Part shown: piece by piece, positions 22,403 to 30,635 of the stretch
Layout: each line of letters begins with the position of its first letter
Numbering within the stretch: position 1 is the stretch's first letter
NCBI GenBank assembly: GCA_030247855.1
Contig: JAPDRN010000216.1
Location: forward strand, 1-33,426
Direction of reading: 5' to 3'
Length of the DNA stretch: 33,426 bases
From: Knufia peltigerae
Taxonomy: Eukaryota > Ascomycota > Eurotiomycetes > Chaetothyriales > Trichomeriaceae
The notes under the pieces: model-generated
Told to the model about the DNA's origin: nothing
The model's database searches: none
The model's input: the letters and a program-made list of their open reading frames with translations, nothing else
Position numbers and translations under genes: made by a program

Positions 22403-24319
22403 TCACGCGTCCTTGGCCTCATGTGGCGCCGCCGCAGCCGCAGCATCGTGCCCCAGCTCATACTCCGCGTCGTAATCCCACGGCCCACCATCAGCCGCCG
22501 CCGGACCACACGAAATCGAGATCGCACCCTGATCCGCCGGCCCCACCACGCGCCGGTTGATCGCGAACAGGTTGCGGCCCAGGTCGTTGGCGGCCGGCGC
22601 CGTATTCGGCGCATGCGGACGTGCTGCCCATTCGGCCGCGTCCACCAGCACTTCAAGCGTGCCGGCTTCACCATCCAGGCGGATGATGTCGCCCTCGCGC
22701 ACCTTGCCCAGCGGACCACCGCGTGCGGCTTCCGGGGTCACGTGGATCGCGGCCGGAATCTTGCCCGACGCGCCGGACAGGCGGCCATCGGTGACCAGCG
22801 CCACGCGCCGGCCCTGGTTCTGCAGCAGGCCCAGCAGCGGCGCCAGCGAATGCAGTTCCGGCATACCGTTCGCACGCGGGCCCTGGTAACGCACCACCGC
22901 CACGAAATGCTCGGGCAGCAGGCCGCCGGCGTGCAGCTTGTTCAATACCTGCGGTGCATCAACCACCACGGCCGGCGCTTCGATGGTGCGGTATTGCGGC
23001 TTCACCGCCGACAGCTTGATCAGCGACTTGCCCAGGTTGCCGCGCAGCAGGCGCAGGCCGCCCTGGCTCTCGAACGGGTTGTCGACACCGCGCACCACTT
23101 CTTCATCGGCGCTGCGTTCCAGGCCCGGCAGGTACACCAGCTTGCCATCGCGCAGCTGCGGCTCGCGCGCGTAGTCGGCCATGCCGCCACGCGCCACGCT
23201 GACCAGGTCGCCATGCATCAGGCCGGCCTTGATCAGCTCGCCGAACACGAACGCCGGGCCACCCGCTGCAGCGAAGCGGTTCACGTCGGCTTCGCCGTTC
23301 GGATAGACGCGCGCCAGCAGCGGGATCAGCTGCGACAGCTCGTCGAAGTCGTCCCAGGTCAGCACGATGCCGGCCGCACGTGCCACCGCGATCCAGTGGA
23401 TGGTGTGGTTGGTCGAGCCGCCGGTGGCCATCAGCGCGATGATCGCGTTGATGATCGCGCGCTCGTCGATGATCCGGCCCAGCGGACGGAAGTCGTCGCC
23501 CAGCGCGGTGATGTCCAGTGCGCGCTCGGTGGCTTCGCGGGTCAGTGCATCGCGCAGCGCGGTGTCCGGATTGACGAACGATGCGCCCGGCAGCTGCACG
23601 CCCATCGCTTCCAGCAGCACCTGGTTGGAATTGGCGGTGCCGTAGAAGGTGCAGGTACCCGCGCCATGGTAGGACGCCGATTCGGCTTCCAGCAGTTCTT
23701 CGCGGGTGGCTTCGCCGGCGGCGTAGCGCTCGCGCACTTCGGCCTTCTGCTTGTTGGGGATGCCCGGCGTCATCGGGCCGGCCGGCACGAACACGGCGGG
23801 CAGATGGCCGAAGGCGAGGGCGCCGATCAGCAGGCCCGGCACGATCTTGTCGCACACACCGAGGTACACAGTGGTATCGAACATGTCATGGCTGAGCCCG
23901 ATCGCGGTGGCCTGGGCAATGACATCGCGCGAGAACAGCGACAGCTCCATGCCGCCACGGCCCTGGGTCACGCCGTCGCACATCGCCGGCACGGCACCGG
24001 CCACCTGTGCAGTCGCGCCCAGTTCGCGGGCCACCGCACGGATCTGTTCGGGATAGGTCTCGAACGGCTGGTGTGCCGACAGCATGTCGTTGTAGGCGGT
24101 GATGATGCCCAGGTTGGCCGTCACGCCGCCGCGCAGGCGGCTCTTGTCGGTGCCACCGCAGGCGGCGAAACCGTGGGCGAGGTTGCCGCAGCTGAGGCGG
24201 CTGCGGAACGGGCCATCGCGCAGGGAGGCGTCGATCGCTGCCAGATAGGCGGCGCGCGAGGCGGCGCTGCGGCGGATGACGCGCTCAGTGATGGCTTGCA
24301 GTTGCGGATGGAGGCTCAT
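22403..24319 (-). CDS. edd: Phosphogluconate dehydratase
   Basis: Edd dehydrates 6-phosphogluconate to KDPG. The 638-residue protein belongs to the IlvD/Edd family of Fe-S dehydratases: likely cluster cysteines are Cys156 (LGVCDKIVPG) and Cys223 (GAGTCTFYGTANSN), and Cys114 lies in PAMCDGVTQG. The family blocks MATGGSTNHTIHW and VTDGRLSGASGK are present. The C-terminus ends in an Ala/His tail beyond the usual end. The ATG at 24319 lies 58 bp after the pgl stop. The Fe-S cluster makes the enzyme oxidant-sensitive, which fits the presence of PrxQ and YgfZ nearby. Confidence 0.97.
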   Translation of the reverse strand: MSLHPQLQAITERVIRRSAASRAAYLAAIDASLRDGPFRSRLSCGNLAHGFAACGGTDKSRLRGGVTANLGIITAYNDMLSAHQPFETYPEQIRAVARELGATAQVAGAVPAMCDGVTQGRGGMELSLFSRDVIAQATAIGLSHDMFDTTVYLGVCDKIVPGLLIGALAFGHLPAVFVPAGPMTPGIPNKQKAEVRERYAAGEATREELLEAESASYHGAGTCTFYGTANSNQVLLEAMGVQLPGASFVNPDTALRDALTREATERALDITALGDDFRPLGRIIDERAIINAIIALMATGGSTNHTIHWIAVARAAGIVLTWDDFDELSQLIPLLARVYPNGEADVNRFAAAGGPAFVFGELIKAGLMHGDLVSVARGGMADYAREPQLRDGKLVYLPGLERSADEEVVRGVDNPFESQGGLRLLRGNLGKSLIKLSAVKPQYRTIEAPAVVVDAPQVLNKLHAGGLLPEHFVAVVRYQGPRANGMPELHSLAPLLGLLQNQGRRVALVTDGRLSGASGKIPAAIHVTPEAARGGPLGKVREGDIIRLDGEAGTLEVLVDAAEWAARPHAPNTAPAANDLGRNLFAINRRVVGPADQGAISISCGPAAADGGPWDYDAEYELGHDAAAAAAPHEAKDA

Positions 24320-24377
24320 TGGCTACCGGCGTTCGAGGTGGCGAGAGGCGGGCGACGGCAGGGCGCCGCCGCCGACA

Positions 24378-25100
24378 TCAATCAGCCCAGTGGACGCGCA
24401 GGCGCGCGCCGTCCAGGTTGATCGCGTTGAGGATCGGATACTGCTGGGGGTCGTTGCTGTCCAATGCCTGGCGCAGCACCTGCAGCTTCTGCTTGCCGCG
24501 CAGCAGCAGCAGGCGCTGGCGGCACTGGCCGAGGCCGCGCGGCGTAAGGGTGATGCGCAGCGGCCACTGGTTGGCACCGGGGCAGCCGGTGGCATCAAGC
24601 GCGGCATACGGCAGGGTGCTTTCGAGGGCGCGCTGCAGGTCGCGCGAGCCCGGGAACAGCGAGGCGGTATGGCCGTCATTGCCCATGCCCAGTGCGACCA
24701 GGCTCGGCGCCTGGCTGTGCTGGGCCTGCAGGTTGGCGGTGTACACGCACTCGGGCAGCGGCTTGCCGATCCGCACCAGCGGATCGAAGTGTGCACCTTC
24801 GGCACGTGTGAGCAGGTTCTCGCGCACCAGCCAGGCATTGCTGTCGCGATCCTGCGGCGACAACCAGCGCTCGTCGGCCAGGCTCACTTCGACGCGGTCC
24901 CAATGCACGTCCAGCTCGGCCAGCGCCTGGTACACCGGTGCTGGCGTGGTACCGCCGGACAACAGGATGCGTGCGCGGCCCAGCTCGGTGATGTCGTGGT
25001 TGATTGCCTGTGCCATTTCGGCAGCGACCGCTTCGATCCAGCCATCGGCATCGCCGTGGTTGATGAAATCTATACGGTCGTCCTGGAAGATCGGGGTCAT
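24378..25100 (-). CDS. pgl: 6-phosphogluconolactonase
   Basis: Pgl hydrolyses 6-phosphogluconolactone to 6-phosphogluconate. The 240-residue DevB-type protein has LLSGGTTPAPVYQAL near residue 47, SLADERWL, and the GMGNDGHTASLFPG block near 140 with the catalytic histidine. The ATG overlaps the glk stop as ATGA. It sits between glk and edd in the pathway operon, so flux from glucose to 6-phosphogluconate is encoded contiguously. Confidence 0.96.
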   Translation of the reverse strand: MTPIFQDDRIDFINHGDADGWIEAVAAEMAQAINHDITELGRARILLSGGTTPAPVYQALAELDVHWDRVEVSLADERWLSPQDRDSNAWLVRENLLTRAEGAHFDPLVRIGKPLPECVYTANLQAQHSQAPSLVALGMGNDGHTASLFPGSRDLQRALESTLPYAALDATGCPGANQWPLRITLTPRGLGQCRQRLLLLRGKQKLQVLRQALDSNDPQQYPILNAINLDGARLRVHWAD

Positions 25101-26104
25101 GTGGCAGCTCCTGCCATATCGTGTTCAACATCGCTGGCATAGGCAGCGGCACCCAGCAGCCCGGGGCAGGGGTGCATGATGGCCAGCGACGGTACCCGGC
25201 CCATGATCGAAGAGAACCGGCCCTTGTGCTCGAAGCGCTGGCGGAAACCGGAATGCTGCAGTGAATCGAGCATCTTCGGCACCAGGCCACCGGTCAGGAA
25301 CACGCCGTCCCAAGCGCCCTGGATCAGGACCAGGTCACCGGCGATGGCGCCGAACACGGCGCAGAACACATCCACGGCACGCATCGCCTGCGGATCACCG
25401 AGGGCGGCGCGGGCGGTCACATCCGGCGGCTGCAGCTGGCCAGGATCGAAGCCGGCCATCTCGCAGACCGCGCGATGGATGTTGACCAGGCCGGGGCCAC
25501 AGATCAGCCGCTCGTTGGAGACCCTGCCGAACTGCTCGGAGAGGATTTCCAGGATGCGCACTTCTTCAGGCGTGCCCGGCGGGAAGCTGACATGGCCACC
25601 TTCGGTTTCCAGCGGGTAGCTGCGGCCATGGCGCACGATCAGGCCGCCGACGCCGAGGCCGGTACCCGGGCCGATCACACCGTAGTTGCGCGGTTGCCCC
25701 GGCGTTGCCGGAACCCACTGTGCACCACCGATCTGCACTACGTCATCGGGCTGCAGCAGGCCGACGGCCATCGCCTGTGCGGCGAAGTCGTTGATCAGGT
25801 GCAGTTCGTCGAAACCGAGCATCGCCGCAGTGCGGTTGCGCGAGATAACCCACGGATGATTGGTGATGCGTGCTTCATCGCCATCAACGCGGCCGGCCAC
25901 TGCGAACACGCCACGGCGTGCGGTGGCGCCGGCCTGTTCCAGATAGTGGCGGGCGGCATCGCCCAGCGAAGGGAACTGGGCCACCGCGAACTCGCGGATG
26001 CTGTCCTTCAGCAAGGGGGCGTCCAGCGAGGTATCGGCCAGGGCGAAGCGGGCGTTGGTACCGCCGATGTCGGCGACCAGCACGGGCTGCGAGCTGGCAC
26101 TCAT
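25097..26104 (-). CDS. glk: Glucokinase
   Basis: Glk phosphorylates free glucose with ATP. The 335-residue protein is of the proteobacterial Glk family: phosphate motif ADIGGTNARFALAD (11-24), catalytic base Asp106 in INDFAAQAM, GPGTGLGVGG and the EGGHVSFPPG block. ATG 26104 overlaps the zwf stop by four bases and its own stop overlaps the pgl ATG, so zwf-glk-pgl are read as a coupled unit. Presence of Glk implies import of unphosphorylated glucose, for which the MFS porter at 8264 is one candidate. Confidence 0.97.
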   Translation of the reverse strand: MSASSQPVLVADIGGTNARFALADTSLDAPLLKDSIREFAVAQFPSLGDAARHYLEQAGATARRGVFAVAGRVDGDEARITNHPWVISRNRTAAMLGFDELHLINDFAAQAMAVGLLQPDDVVQIGGAQWVPATPGQPRNYGVIGPGTGLGVGGLIVRHGRSYPLETEGGHVSFPPGTPEEVRILEILSEQFGRVSNERLICGPGLVNIHRAVCEMAGFDPGQLQPPDVTARAALGDPQAMRAVDVFCAVFGAIAGDLVLIQGAWDGVFLTGGLVPKMLDSLQHSGFRQRFEHKGRFSSIMGRVPSLAIMHPCPGLLGAAAYASDVEHDMAGAAT

Positions 26105-26760
26105 GCCGAGGCACCGCTGTCGGGCGCATCCACGCCCTGCGGCAGGAAGTCGACCGCGTTGGCCGGGCCCCACTGGCCGGCAGGGTAGGGTTCCAGCGGC
26201 AGGTCGGCCGCCTTCCAGGCATCGGCAACGCTGTCGATCCAGGCCCAGGCGGCGCGCACTTCGTCATCGCGCACGAACAGGGTGTGGTTACCGTTGAAGG
26301 CGTCCAGGAACAGGCGTTCGTAGGCGATGCGGCGATGCAGGCCGGTCGGTACCGACAGTTCCAGCTCCAGCGGCTGCAGTTCCAGCGCGCCCCATTCCGG
26401 GCCGGCCAGGCTGCTCATCAGGCCCAGTTCGATGTTCTCCTGCGGCTGCAGCTGGAACACCAGGCGATTCGGTGCGGCCTGCGCGCGCTGCGGACGCTCG
26501 AACAACCAATGCGTGACCGGCTTTAGGGTCACCACCACGCGGGTGGTGCGCTCGGGCAGGCGCTTGCCGGTGACCAGGTGGAACGGCACGCCGCTCCAGC
26601 GCCAGTTGTCGATGTGCGCGGTGACACCGGCGAAGGTCTCCACGTCGCTGCCTTCCGGCGGCTGGTAGGCCTGTGCGGGCTGGCCGTTGATGCTGCCGGC
26701 GGTATAGCGGCCACGCACGCTGTCACGCGCTGCGTGCTTGGCATCCAGCGGGCGCAGCGC

Positions 26761-26791
<31 letters not shown>

Positions 26792-27537
26792 CGGTCGGCT
26801 TCCAGCGACGCCGGCGGCTCCATCGCCACCATGCACAGCAGCTGCAGGATGTGGCTCTGCACCATGTCGCGCAGGGCGCCGGAGCGCGCGTAGTAGGCAT
26901 CGCGGCCATCCACGCCTTCGCTTTCGGCGACCAGGATGTGCACCGATTCGATGTAATTGCGGTTCCACACCGCTTCCAGCAGCGTGTTGCCGAAGCGCAG
27001 CGCGATCAGGTTCTGTACCGCCGCCTTGCCCAGGTAGTGATCCAGGCGGAACACGCGGTCTTCGTCGATCCACTGGCCGATGGTAGTGATGATCTCCTCG
27101 GCGCTTTCGCTGTCGCTGCCGATCGGCTTCTCCAGCATCAGGCGCGCCGGTGCGGCCAGCGCGCCGCCCTTGGCCAGGCCTTCGCAGGTGGAGATGTACA
27201 GGCCCGGCGGGATCGCCAGATAGCTCACGCAGCGGCGGTCGACCAGGTCGGACACCGCGGCGGCGACCGAGTCGACGTCGCGCAGGTCGACCGAGCGGTA
27301 GTCGATGCGACGCAGCAGGGAGGCGATGTCCTCCTGGCTGGCCATCGGCATCGCCTGCTGCAGTCGTGGGCGCAGGATGTCATGGAAGGCTTCGGTGTCG
27401 TGGCCGGACAGGGCCAGCGCACGGATGCGGAAATCCTCCGGCAGCAGGCCGTCGCCGAGCAGGCGCAGCAGCGAAGGGAACAGGTAGCGCTGGGCCAGAT
27501 CACCTGTGGCACCAAACAGGAAGAGTGTGTCGTGCAT
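26101..27537 (-). CDS. zwf: Glucose-6-phosphate 1-dehydrogenase
   Basis: Zwf oxidises glucose-6-phosphate to 6-phosphogluconolactone and reduces NADP+ or NAD+. The 478-residue protein starts MHDTLFLFGATGDLA with the Rossmann motif at 8-15 and contains the active-site signature RLDHYLGKAAVQNL, plus LEKPIGSD. The ATG 27537 is preferred since this is the canonical start. An upstream ATG at 27567 would place a LacI-type operator candidate inside the gene. It is the first gene of the zwf-glk-pgl-edd-eda cluster. On the minus strand a perfect TTGACA (27573-27568) is followed 17 bp later by only a weak -10 (TGAAAC), which would make the transcript nearly leaderless. Confidence 0.95.
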
Positions 27538-27558
27538 CGCTCGAGTTTCAGATCCGGG

Positions 27559-27572
27559 TGACATCGTTGTCA
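27559..27572. promoter_or_regulatory. LacI-type operator candidate, zwf-proximal
   Basis: TGACATCGTTGTCA has inverted half-sites TGACA/TGTCA and a central CG, the form of LacI/GalR-family operators. It lies 22 bp upstream of the zwf ATG and overlaps the TTGACA element on the zwf strand, a position suited to repression. Confidence 0.45.
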
Positions 27573-27744
27573 ATCGCTTCATGGCTGGGTTCGGGGGACA
27601 TCCGCGCAACTGCCTGTCCGAGGCTCATCTGGATCGGTTTTCCGGGTTGGCGGAGCACCGTTCCAATCGAAACCACTACAGCGGCAACCCTTCGTTCGGT
27701 CGACGATGCAGGTCGGCGCGCACCGACTGTCGGATAGTGCCACG

Positions 27745-27758
27745 TGAAAACGTTTACA
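27745..27758. promoter_or_regulatory. LacI-type operator candidate, ugpC side
   Basis: TGAAAACGTTTACA matches the classic LacI/GalR/PurR-family operator with central AACGTT and near-perfect symmetry. It overlaps a candidate -35 (TTTACA, 27753-27758) of the ugpC-type gene. No LacI-family regulator gene is in the window. Confidence 0.6.
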
Positions 27759-27889
27759 TGGCAGAATGGGCAACTGTATTCGATTGCAGTGGTCGCCGTC
27801 ATGCGGCAACCGCGCAATCATCACTGCCATCGGGAGGGCCGAGGCAGTCCCAAAAGACAGCCCGGCGTCGGGCGGACTGGATGAGTGAA

Positions 27890-28972
27890 ATGGCAAAAGT
27901 GCAGTTGCAGGGTGTGCGCAAGGTCTACGACAACGGCCAGGTCGCGGTGAAGGACGCCACGTTCGAGGTGGCCGACGGCGAACTGATGGTGCTGGTCGGC
28001 CCGTCCGGGTGTGGCAAGTCGACCCTGTTGCGGATGGTGGCTGGGCTGGAGGAAATCAGCGGCGGCACGTTGACCATCGGCGATCGCGTGGTCAATGACG
28101 TGGCGCCGAAGGATCGTGACATCGCGATGGTGTTCCAGAGTTACGCGCTATACCCGCACATGACCGTGGCCGAGAACCTGGCCTTTGGCCTGAAGCTGCG
28201 CGGGCATGACAAGGCGACCATCGACAAGCGCATCAGCGAAGCCGCGCAGACGCTGGGCCTGACCGAGATGATGGACAAGCTGCCCAAGGCGATGTCCGGC
28301 GGCCAGCGCCAGCGTGTTGCACTGGGCCGTGCGCTGGTGCGCGAGCCGGCGGTGTTCCTGCTGGACGAGCCGTTGTCCAACCTTGACGCCAAGCTGCGCC
28401 ACAGCGTGCGCACCGAGATCGCGCAGCTGCACCGCAAGCTGGGCACCACCATGATCTACGTGACCCACGATCAGGTCGAAGCGATGACCCTTGGCCAGCG
28501 CATCGTGGTGCTGAAGGACGGTGTCATCCAGCAGATCGATACGCCGATGGCGCTGTATGACCGTCCGGCCAACCTGTTCGTGGCCGGTTTCCTCGGCAGT
28601 CCGGCGATGAACGTGCTGCGCGGTACGCTGCAGGGCGATGCCGGTGGCGTGACCGTGGTTGATGGCGCGTGGCAGGCTCCGCTGGGGCAGGCAACGATCG
28701 ATCCGGCGTGGCTGCAGAAGCCGATCGCGGTGGGCGTGCGTCCCGAACACCTGCAACCGGCAGACAGCGAAGACACCCATGCGTTCACCGCGCGCGTCGA
28801 AGGCATTGAGCCGGTCGGCAACGAGATCTTCGTCAACATGAGCAGCGGCCAGCACGCGCTGACCATGCGCGTGGCGCCGCAGTCGCTGCCTGGCGTGGGC
28901 GAGGACATCCGGGTGGCGATCCACCCGCAGGGCCTGCATTTCTTCAACCCGGAAACCGGCGAGCGCCTGTAA
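27890..28972 (+). CDS. ugpC: UgpC/MalK-type ABC transporter ATPase
   Basis: A 360-residue ATP-binding subunit of carbohydrate ABC importers (CUT1 class). It has Walker A GPSGCGKST (37-45), Q-loop MVFQSYALYPHMTV, signature MSGGQRQRVALGRALV, Walker B VFLLDEPLSNLD and the H-loop VTHDQVEAM. The C-terminal TOBE/MalK-type domain (about 235-360) has VGVRPEHLQPAD. No permease or binding-protein gene is adjacent, so it may energise several sugar importers encoded elsewhere, as MsiK does. Starts 27881 and 27890 are in frame; MAKVQLQGV at 27890 is preferred, with GGATGAG upstream. Divergent from zwf, it probably shares sugar-responsive control. Confidence 0.93.
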   Translation: MAKVQLQGVRKVYDNGQVAVKDATFEVADGELMVLVGPSGCGKSTLLRMVAGLEEISGGTLTIGDRVVNDVAPKDRDIAMVFQSYALYPHMTVAENLAFGLKLRGHDKATIDKRISEAAQTLGLTEMMDKLPKAMSGGQRQRVALGRALVREPAVFLLDEPLSNLDAKLRHSVRTEIAQLHRKLGTTMIYVTHDQVEAMTLGQRIVVLKDGVIQQIDTPMALYDRPANLFVAGFLGSPAMNVLRGTLQGDAGGVTVVDGAWQAPLGQATIDPAWLQKPIAVGVRPEHLQPADSEDTHAFTARVEGIEPVGNEIFVNMSSGQHALTMRVAPQSLPGVGEDIRVAIHPQGLHFFNPETGERL

Positions 28973-28974
28973 AC

Positions 28975-29039
28975 GGTGGTGCCGGCCGCTGGCCGGCAAA
29001 CTCATCGATGCGTGGTTGCCGGCCAGCGGCCGGCACTAC
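28975..29039. repeat. GTAG-type dimer with degenerate left end
   Basis: GTGCCGGCCGCTGGCCGGC and its inverse flank a 25-nt centre. The right end is CTAC but the left end is GGTGG rather than GTAG. Nearly the same arms as the 16380-16455 dimer. It begins 3 bp after the ugpC stop. Confidence 0.8.
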
Positions 29040-29045
29040 CCATCC

Positions 29046-29068
29046 GGTGCGGACCAACGGTCCGCACC
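29046..29068. repeat. Perfect hairpin GGTGCGGACC-AAC-GGTCCGCACC
   Basis: A 10-bp perfect stem with a 3-nt loop, between the GTAG dimer and the ygfZ stop, in the convergent gap of ugpC and ygfZ. It could act as a terminator-like barrier for both but lacks a T tract. Confidence 0.6.
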
Positions 29069-29096
29069 CACCGGTGCAGATCCGCACCAACCCGCC

Positions 29097-29972
29097 TCAG
29101 CGCGCCAGGCCGTCCAGCAGCGGCATCCGCTGCGCGGGCGCATCACGCACCTGCAGTTCGCCGTCATTGGTCTCCAGCGGCAGCACCGCCAGTGCCAGAT
29201 CGCCTGCCACGCTGGCCAGGGTGCCCAGCGTGGTGCCATCCTGCTGCACGCCATCGCCGGCCTGCGCTGGTGCTGCGGTATGCAGCAGCTGCACCGCGCG
29301 CTTGGCCTTGCCGAGGAAATGGGTGCGCGCGACGATTTCCTGACCGGGGTAGCAGCCCTTCTTCACGCTATAGCCGTTGAGGCGGTCCAGGCCCAGCTGC
29401 TGTGGGGTCCACACTTCGCGCTGGCTCGCTTCCAATCGCGGCAGGCCAAAGCGCAGGTCGGCCTGGCGCCAGGCCAGAGCAAAGGTGGCGTCCCCGGCTT
29501 CGTCGCTGGCCGGGAAGGCATCGACCGGACCGATGCGCAGCGTGCGGGGAAGTGCGTCGCTGCCAAGGTCCAGCTCCCAGCCGTGGCTGCCGGCCAGCGC
29601 GATGGCAGCGCCGGTAGCGGCTTCCGGCGCAGTAAAGGCCCCGGCCACTGCCAGGTCGGCGTGCACCTGCAATTTCACTTTGCGGCGGAACACGAAGCGC
29701 TGCAGTTGCGACGCAATCGCATCGGCATCGCTGTCGGCCAGTATCAGCAGCACATGGTCATCGGCCAGCCGCAGCAGCTGAAACACCGCCAGGGTGCGGC
29801 CTTTGGCGCTCAGCCACGCGCTCCACTGCCAGTGCAGCAGGGGCAGGGCGGTCACGTCGCTGCTGAACTGGGCATGGGCAAAAGCAGCTGCATCCACGCC
29901 CTGCAGGCTCAGCAATTGATGGCCGGGCAGGCGCGGATATGCGACGAAAGCAGGGGGAAGGTTGTCAGGCAC
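29097..29972 (-). CDS. ygfZ: tRNA-modifying/folate-binding protein YgfZ
   Basis: A 291-residue GcvT-like protein that binds tetrahydrofolate and supports Fe-S cluster enzymes and MiaB-type tRNA modification in E. coli. The family hallmark KGCYPGQEIVARTHFLGK is present with its conserved cysteine, and the N-terminal part shows LLSLQGVDAAAFAHAQFSSD and SAWLSAKGRTLAVF. I choose the GTG at 29972 (reads MPDNLPPAFVAY) because no ATG lies between it and the conserved region; a ribosome site is not obvious. Its start lies inside the predicted promoter of the divergent sdh operon, coupling expression control of an Fe-S helper to an Fe-S enzyme. Confidence 0.9.
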   Translation of the reverse strand: MPDNLPPAFVAYPRLPGHQLLSLQGVDAAAFAHAQFSSDVTALPLLHWQWSAWLSAKGRTLAVFQLLRLADDHVLLILADSDADAIASQLQRFVFRRKVKLQVHADLAVAGAFTAPEAATGAAIALAGSHGWELDLGSDALPRTLRIGPVDAFPASDEAGDATFALAWRQADLRFGLPRLEASQREVWTPQQLGLDRLNGYSVKKGCYPGQEIVARTHFLGKAKRAVQLLHTAAPAQAGDGVQQDGTTLGTLASVAGDLALAVLPLETNDGELQVRDAPAQRMPLLDGLAR

Positions 29973-29990
29973 GTGAACGAGGTCTAAAAT
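29962..29990 (+). promoter_or_regulatory. Predicted promoter of the sdhAF4-sdhCDAB operon
   Basis: TTGTCA (29962-29967) and TAAAAT (29985-29990) with an exact 17-bp spacer, close to the sigma-70 consensus. Transcription would start near 29997, giving a leader of about 15 nt before the sdhAF4 ATG. The promoter covers the ygfZ start codon (29972) on the other strand. Confidence 0.7.
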
Positions 29991-30011
29991 TTGTGCGTTG
30001 CGAGACCCATC

Positions 30012-30185
30012 ATGATAGGCCAAACAACCCCCACTCCCGACGCCGAAGCTGAAGCCCTGCTGGTTCCCCCGGTCCCTGTGCCCGTGGAACAACCAGAGGT
30101 GGAAGAAGAATTCGGTGGCCGCGGCGGACTCGATCCGGTGCGGTATGGCGATTGGGAAAAAAACGGACGCTGCATCGATTTCTGA
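30012..30185 (+). CDS. Succinate dehydrogenase assembly factor 4 (DUF1674)
   Basis: A 57-residue protein whose C-terminal half, EEFGGRGGLDPVRYGDWEKN then GRCIDF, is the DUF1674/SDHAF4 motif. In eukaryotes Sdh8/SDHAF4 binds flavinylated SdhA and protects it before assembly with SdhB; a like role is inferred here. The N-terminal half is acidic and proline-rich (VPPVPVPVEQPEVEEE) and probably disordered. It is the first gene of the sdh operon, 57 bp before sdhC. ATG 30012 is chosen over 29991 because the latter overlaps the predicted transcription start. Confidence 0.88.
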   Translation: MIGQTTPTPDAEAEALLVPPVPVPVEQPEVEEEFGGRGGLDPVRYGDWEKNGRCIDF

Positions 30186-30242
30186 TCCAGCATTGAGCCA
30201 ACGCGGCATCATGCCGCCCAGCCGAGACAACGAGCCCAGCGA

Positions 30243-30635
30243 ATGGCGACCAGACAACGTCCCCTTTCTCCGCACCTTCAGGTGTATCGCTGGCAGATTC
30301 AGATGGCCACCTCGATCCTGCATCGAGCCACTGGCGTCTTTCTGTCTGTTGGTGCCCTCATCATCGCCGGAGGCCTGTTGGCTCTGATGATGGGGCCCGA
30401 ATCCTGGAACTGCTTCACCGGCCATGCCGGGGCCTGGTATGGCCGCGTGTTCCTGTTCGCGTGGACATGGTCGTTCGCCTATCACCTGTGCAATGGCATC
30501 CGCCATATCGTGCAGGACTTCGCGATCGGATTCCGCATTGCCACCTTCATCCGCAGCAGCTGGATGTCGGTGATCGGCAGCCTGCTGATCACCCTGGCGG
30601 TGTGGGCCTATGTGATGTTCGGAGGTGCCGCGTGA
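30243..30635 (+). CDS. sdhC: Succinate dehydrogenase cytochrome b556 subunit
   Basis: SdhC is one of two membrane anchors of complex II, binding heme b and ubiquinone. The 130-residue protein has the N-terminal RPLSPHLQVYRWQIQMATSI with HRATG (quinone-site Ser/Arg region), three membrane helices (about 28-50, 65-88, 107-127) and the heme histidine in YHLCNGIRHIVQD. Its stop overlaps the GTG start of sdhD by four bases. Confidence 0.96.
   Translation: MATRQRPLSPHLQVYRWQIQMATSILHRATGVFLSVGALIIAGGLLALMMGPESWNCFTGHAGAWYGRVFLFAWTWSFAYHLCNGIRHIVQDFAIGFRIATFIRSSWMSVIGSLLITLAVWAYVMFGGAA

Larger units (their letters stand above)
27538..27889. other. Divergent zwf/ugpC regulatory region
   Basis: 352 bp without a credible gene between two divergent transcription units. 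It holds the operator candidates at 27559-27572 and 27745-27758, a possible ugpC promoter TTTACA-16 bp-TGTATT (27753-27780), and the TTGACA for zwf described with that gene. Other small reading frames here lack ribosome sites or similarity. Confidence 0.6.

Noticed and set aside
22187..24421. A 744-codon plus-strand frame across edd.
   Set aside because: Edd on the minus strand has all family motifs; the plus frame is His/Arg/Gln-rich low-complexity shadow sequence.
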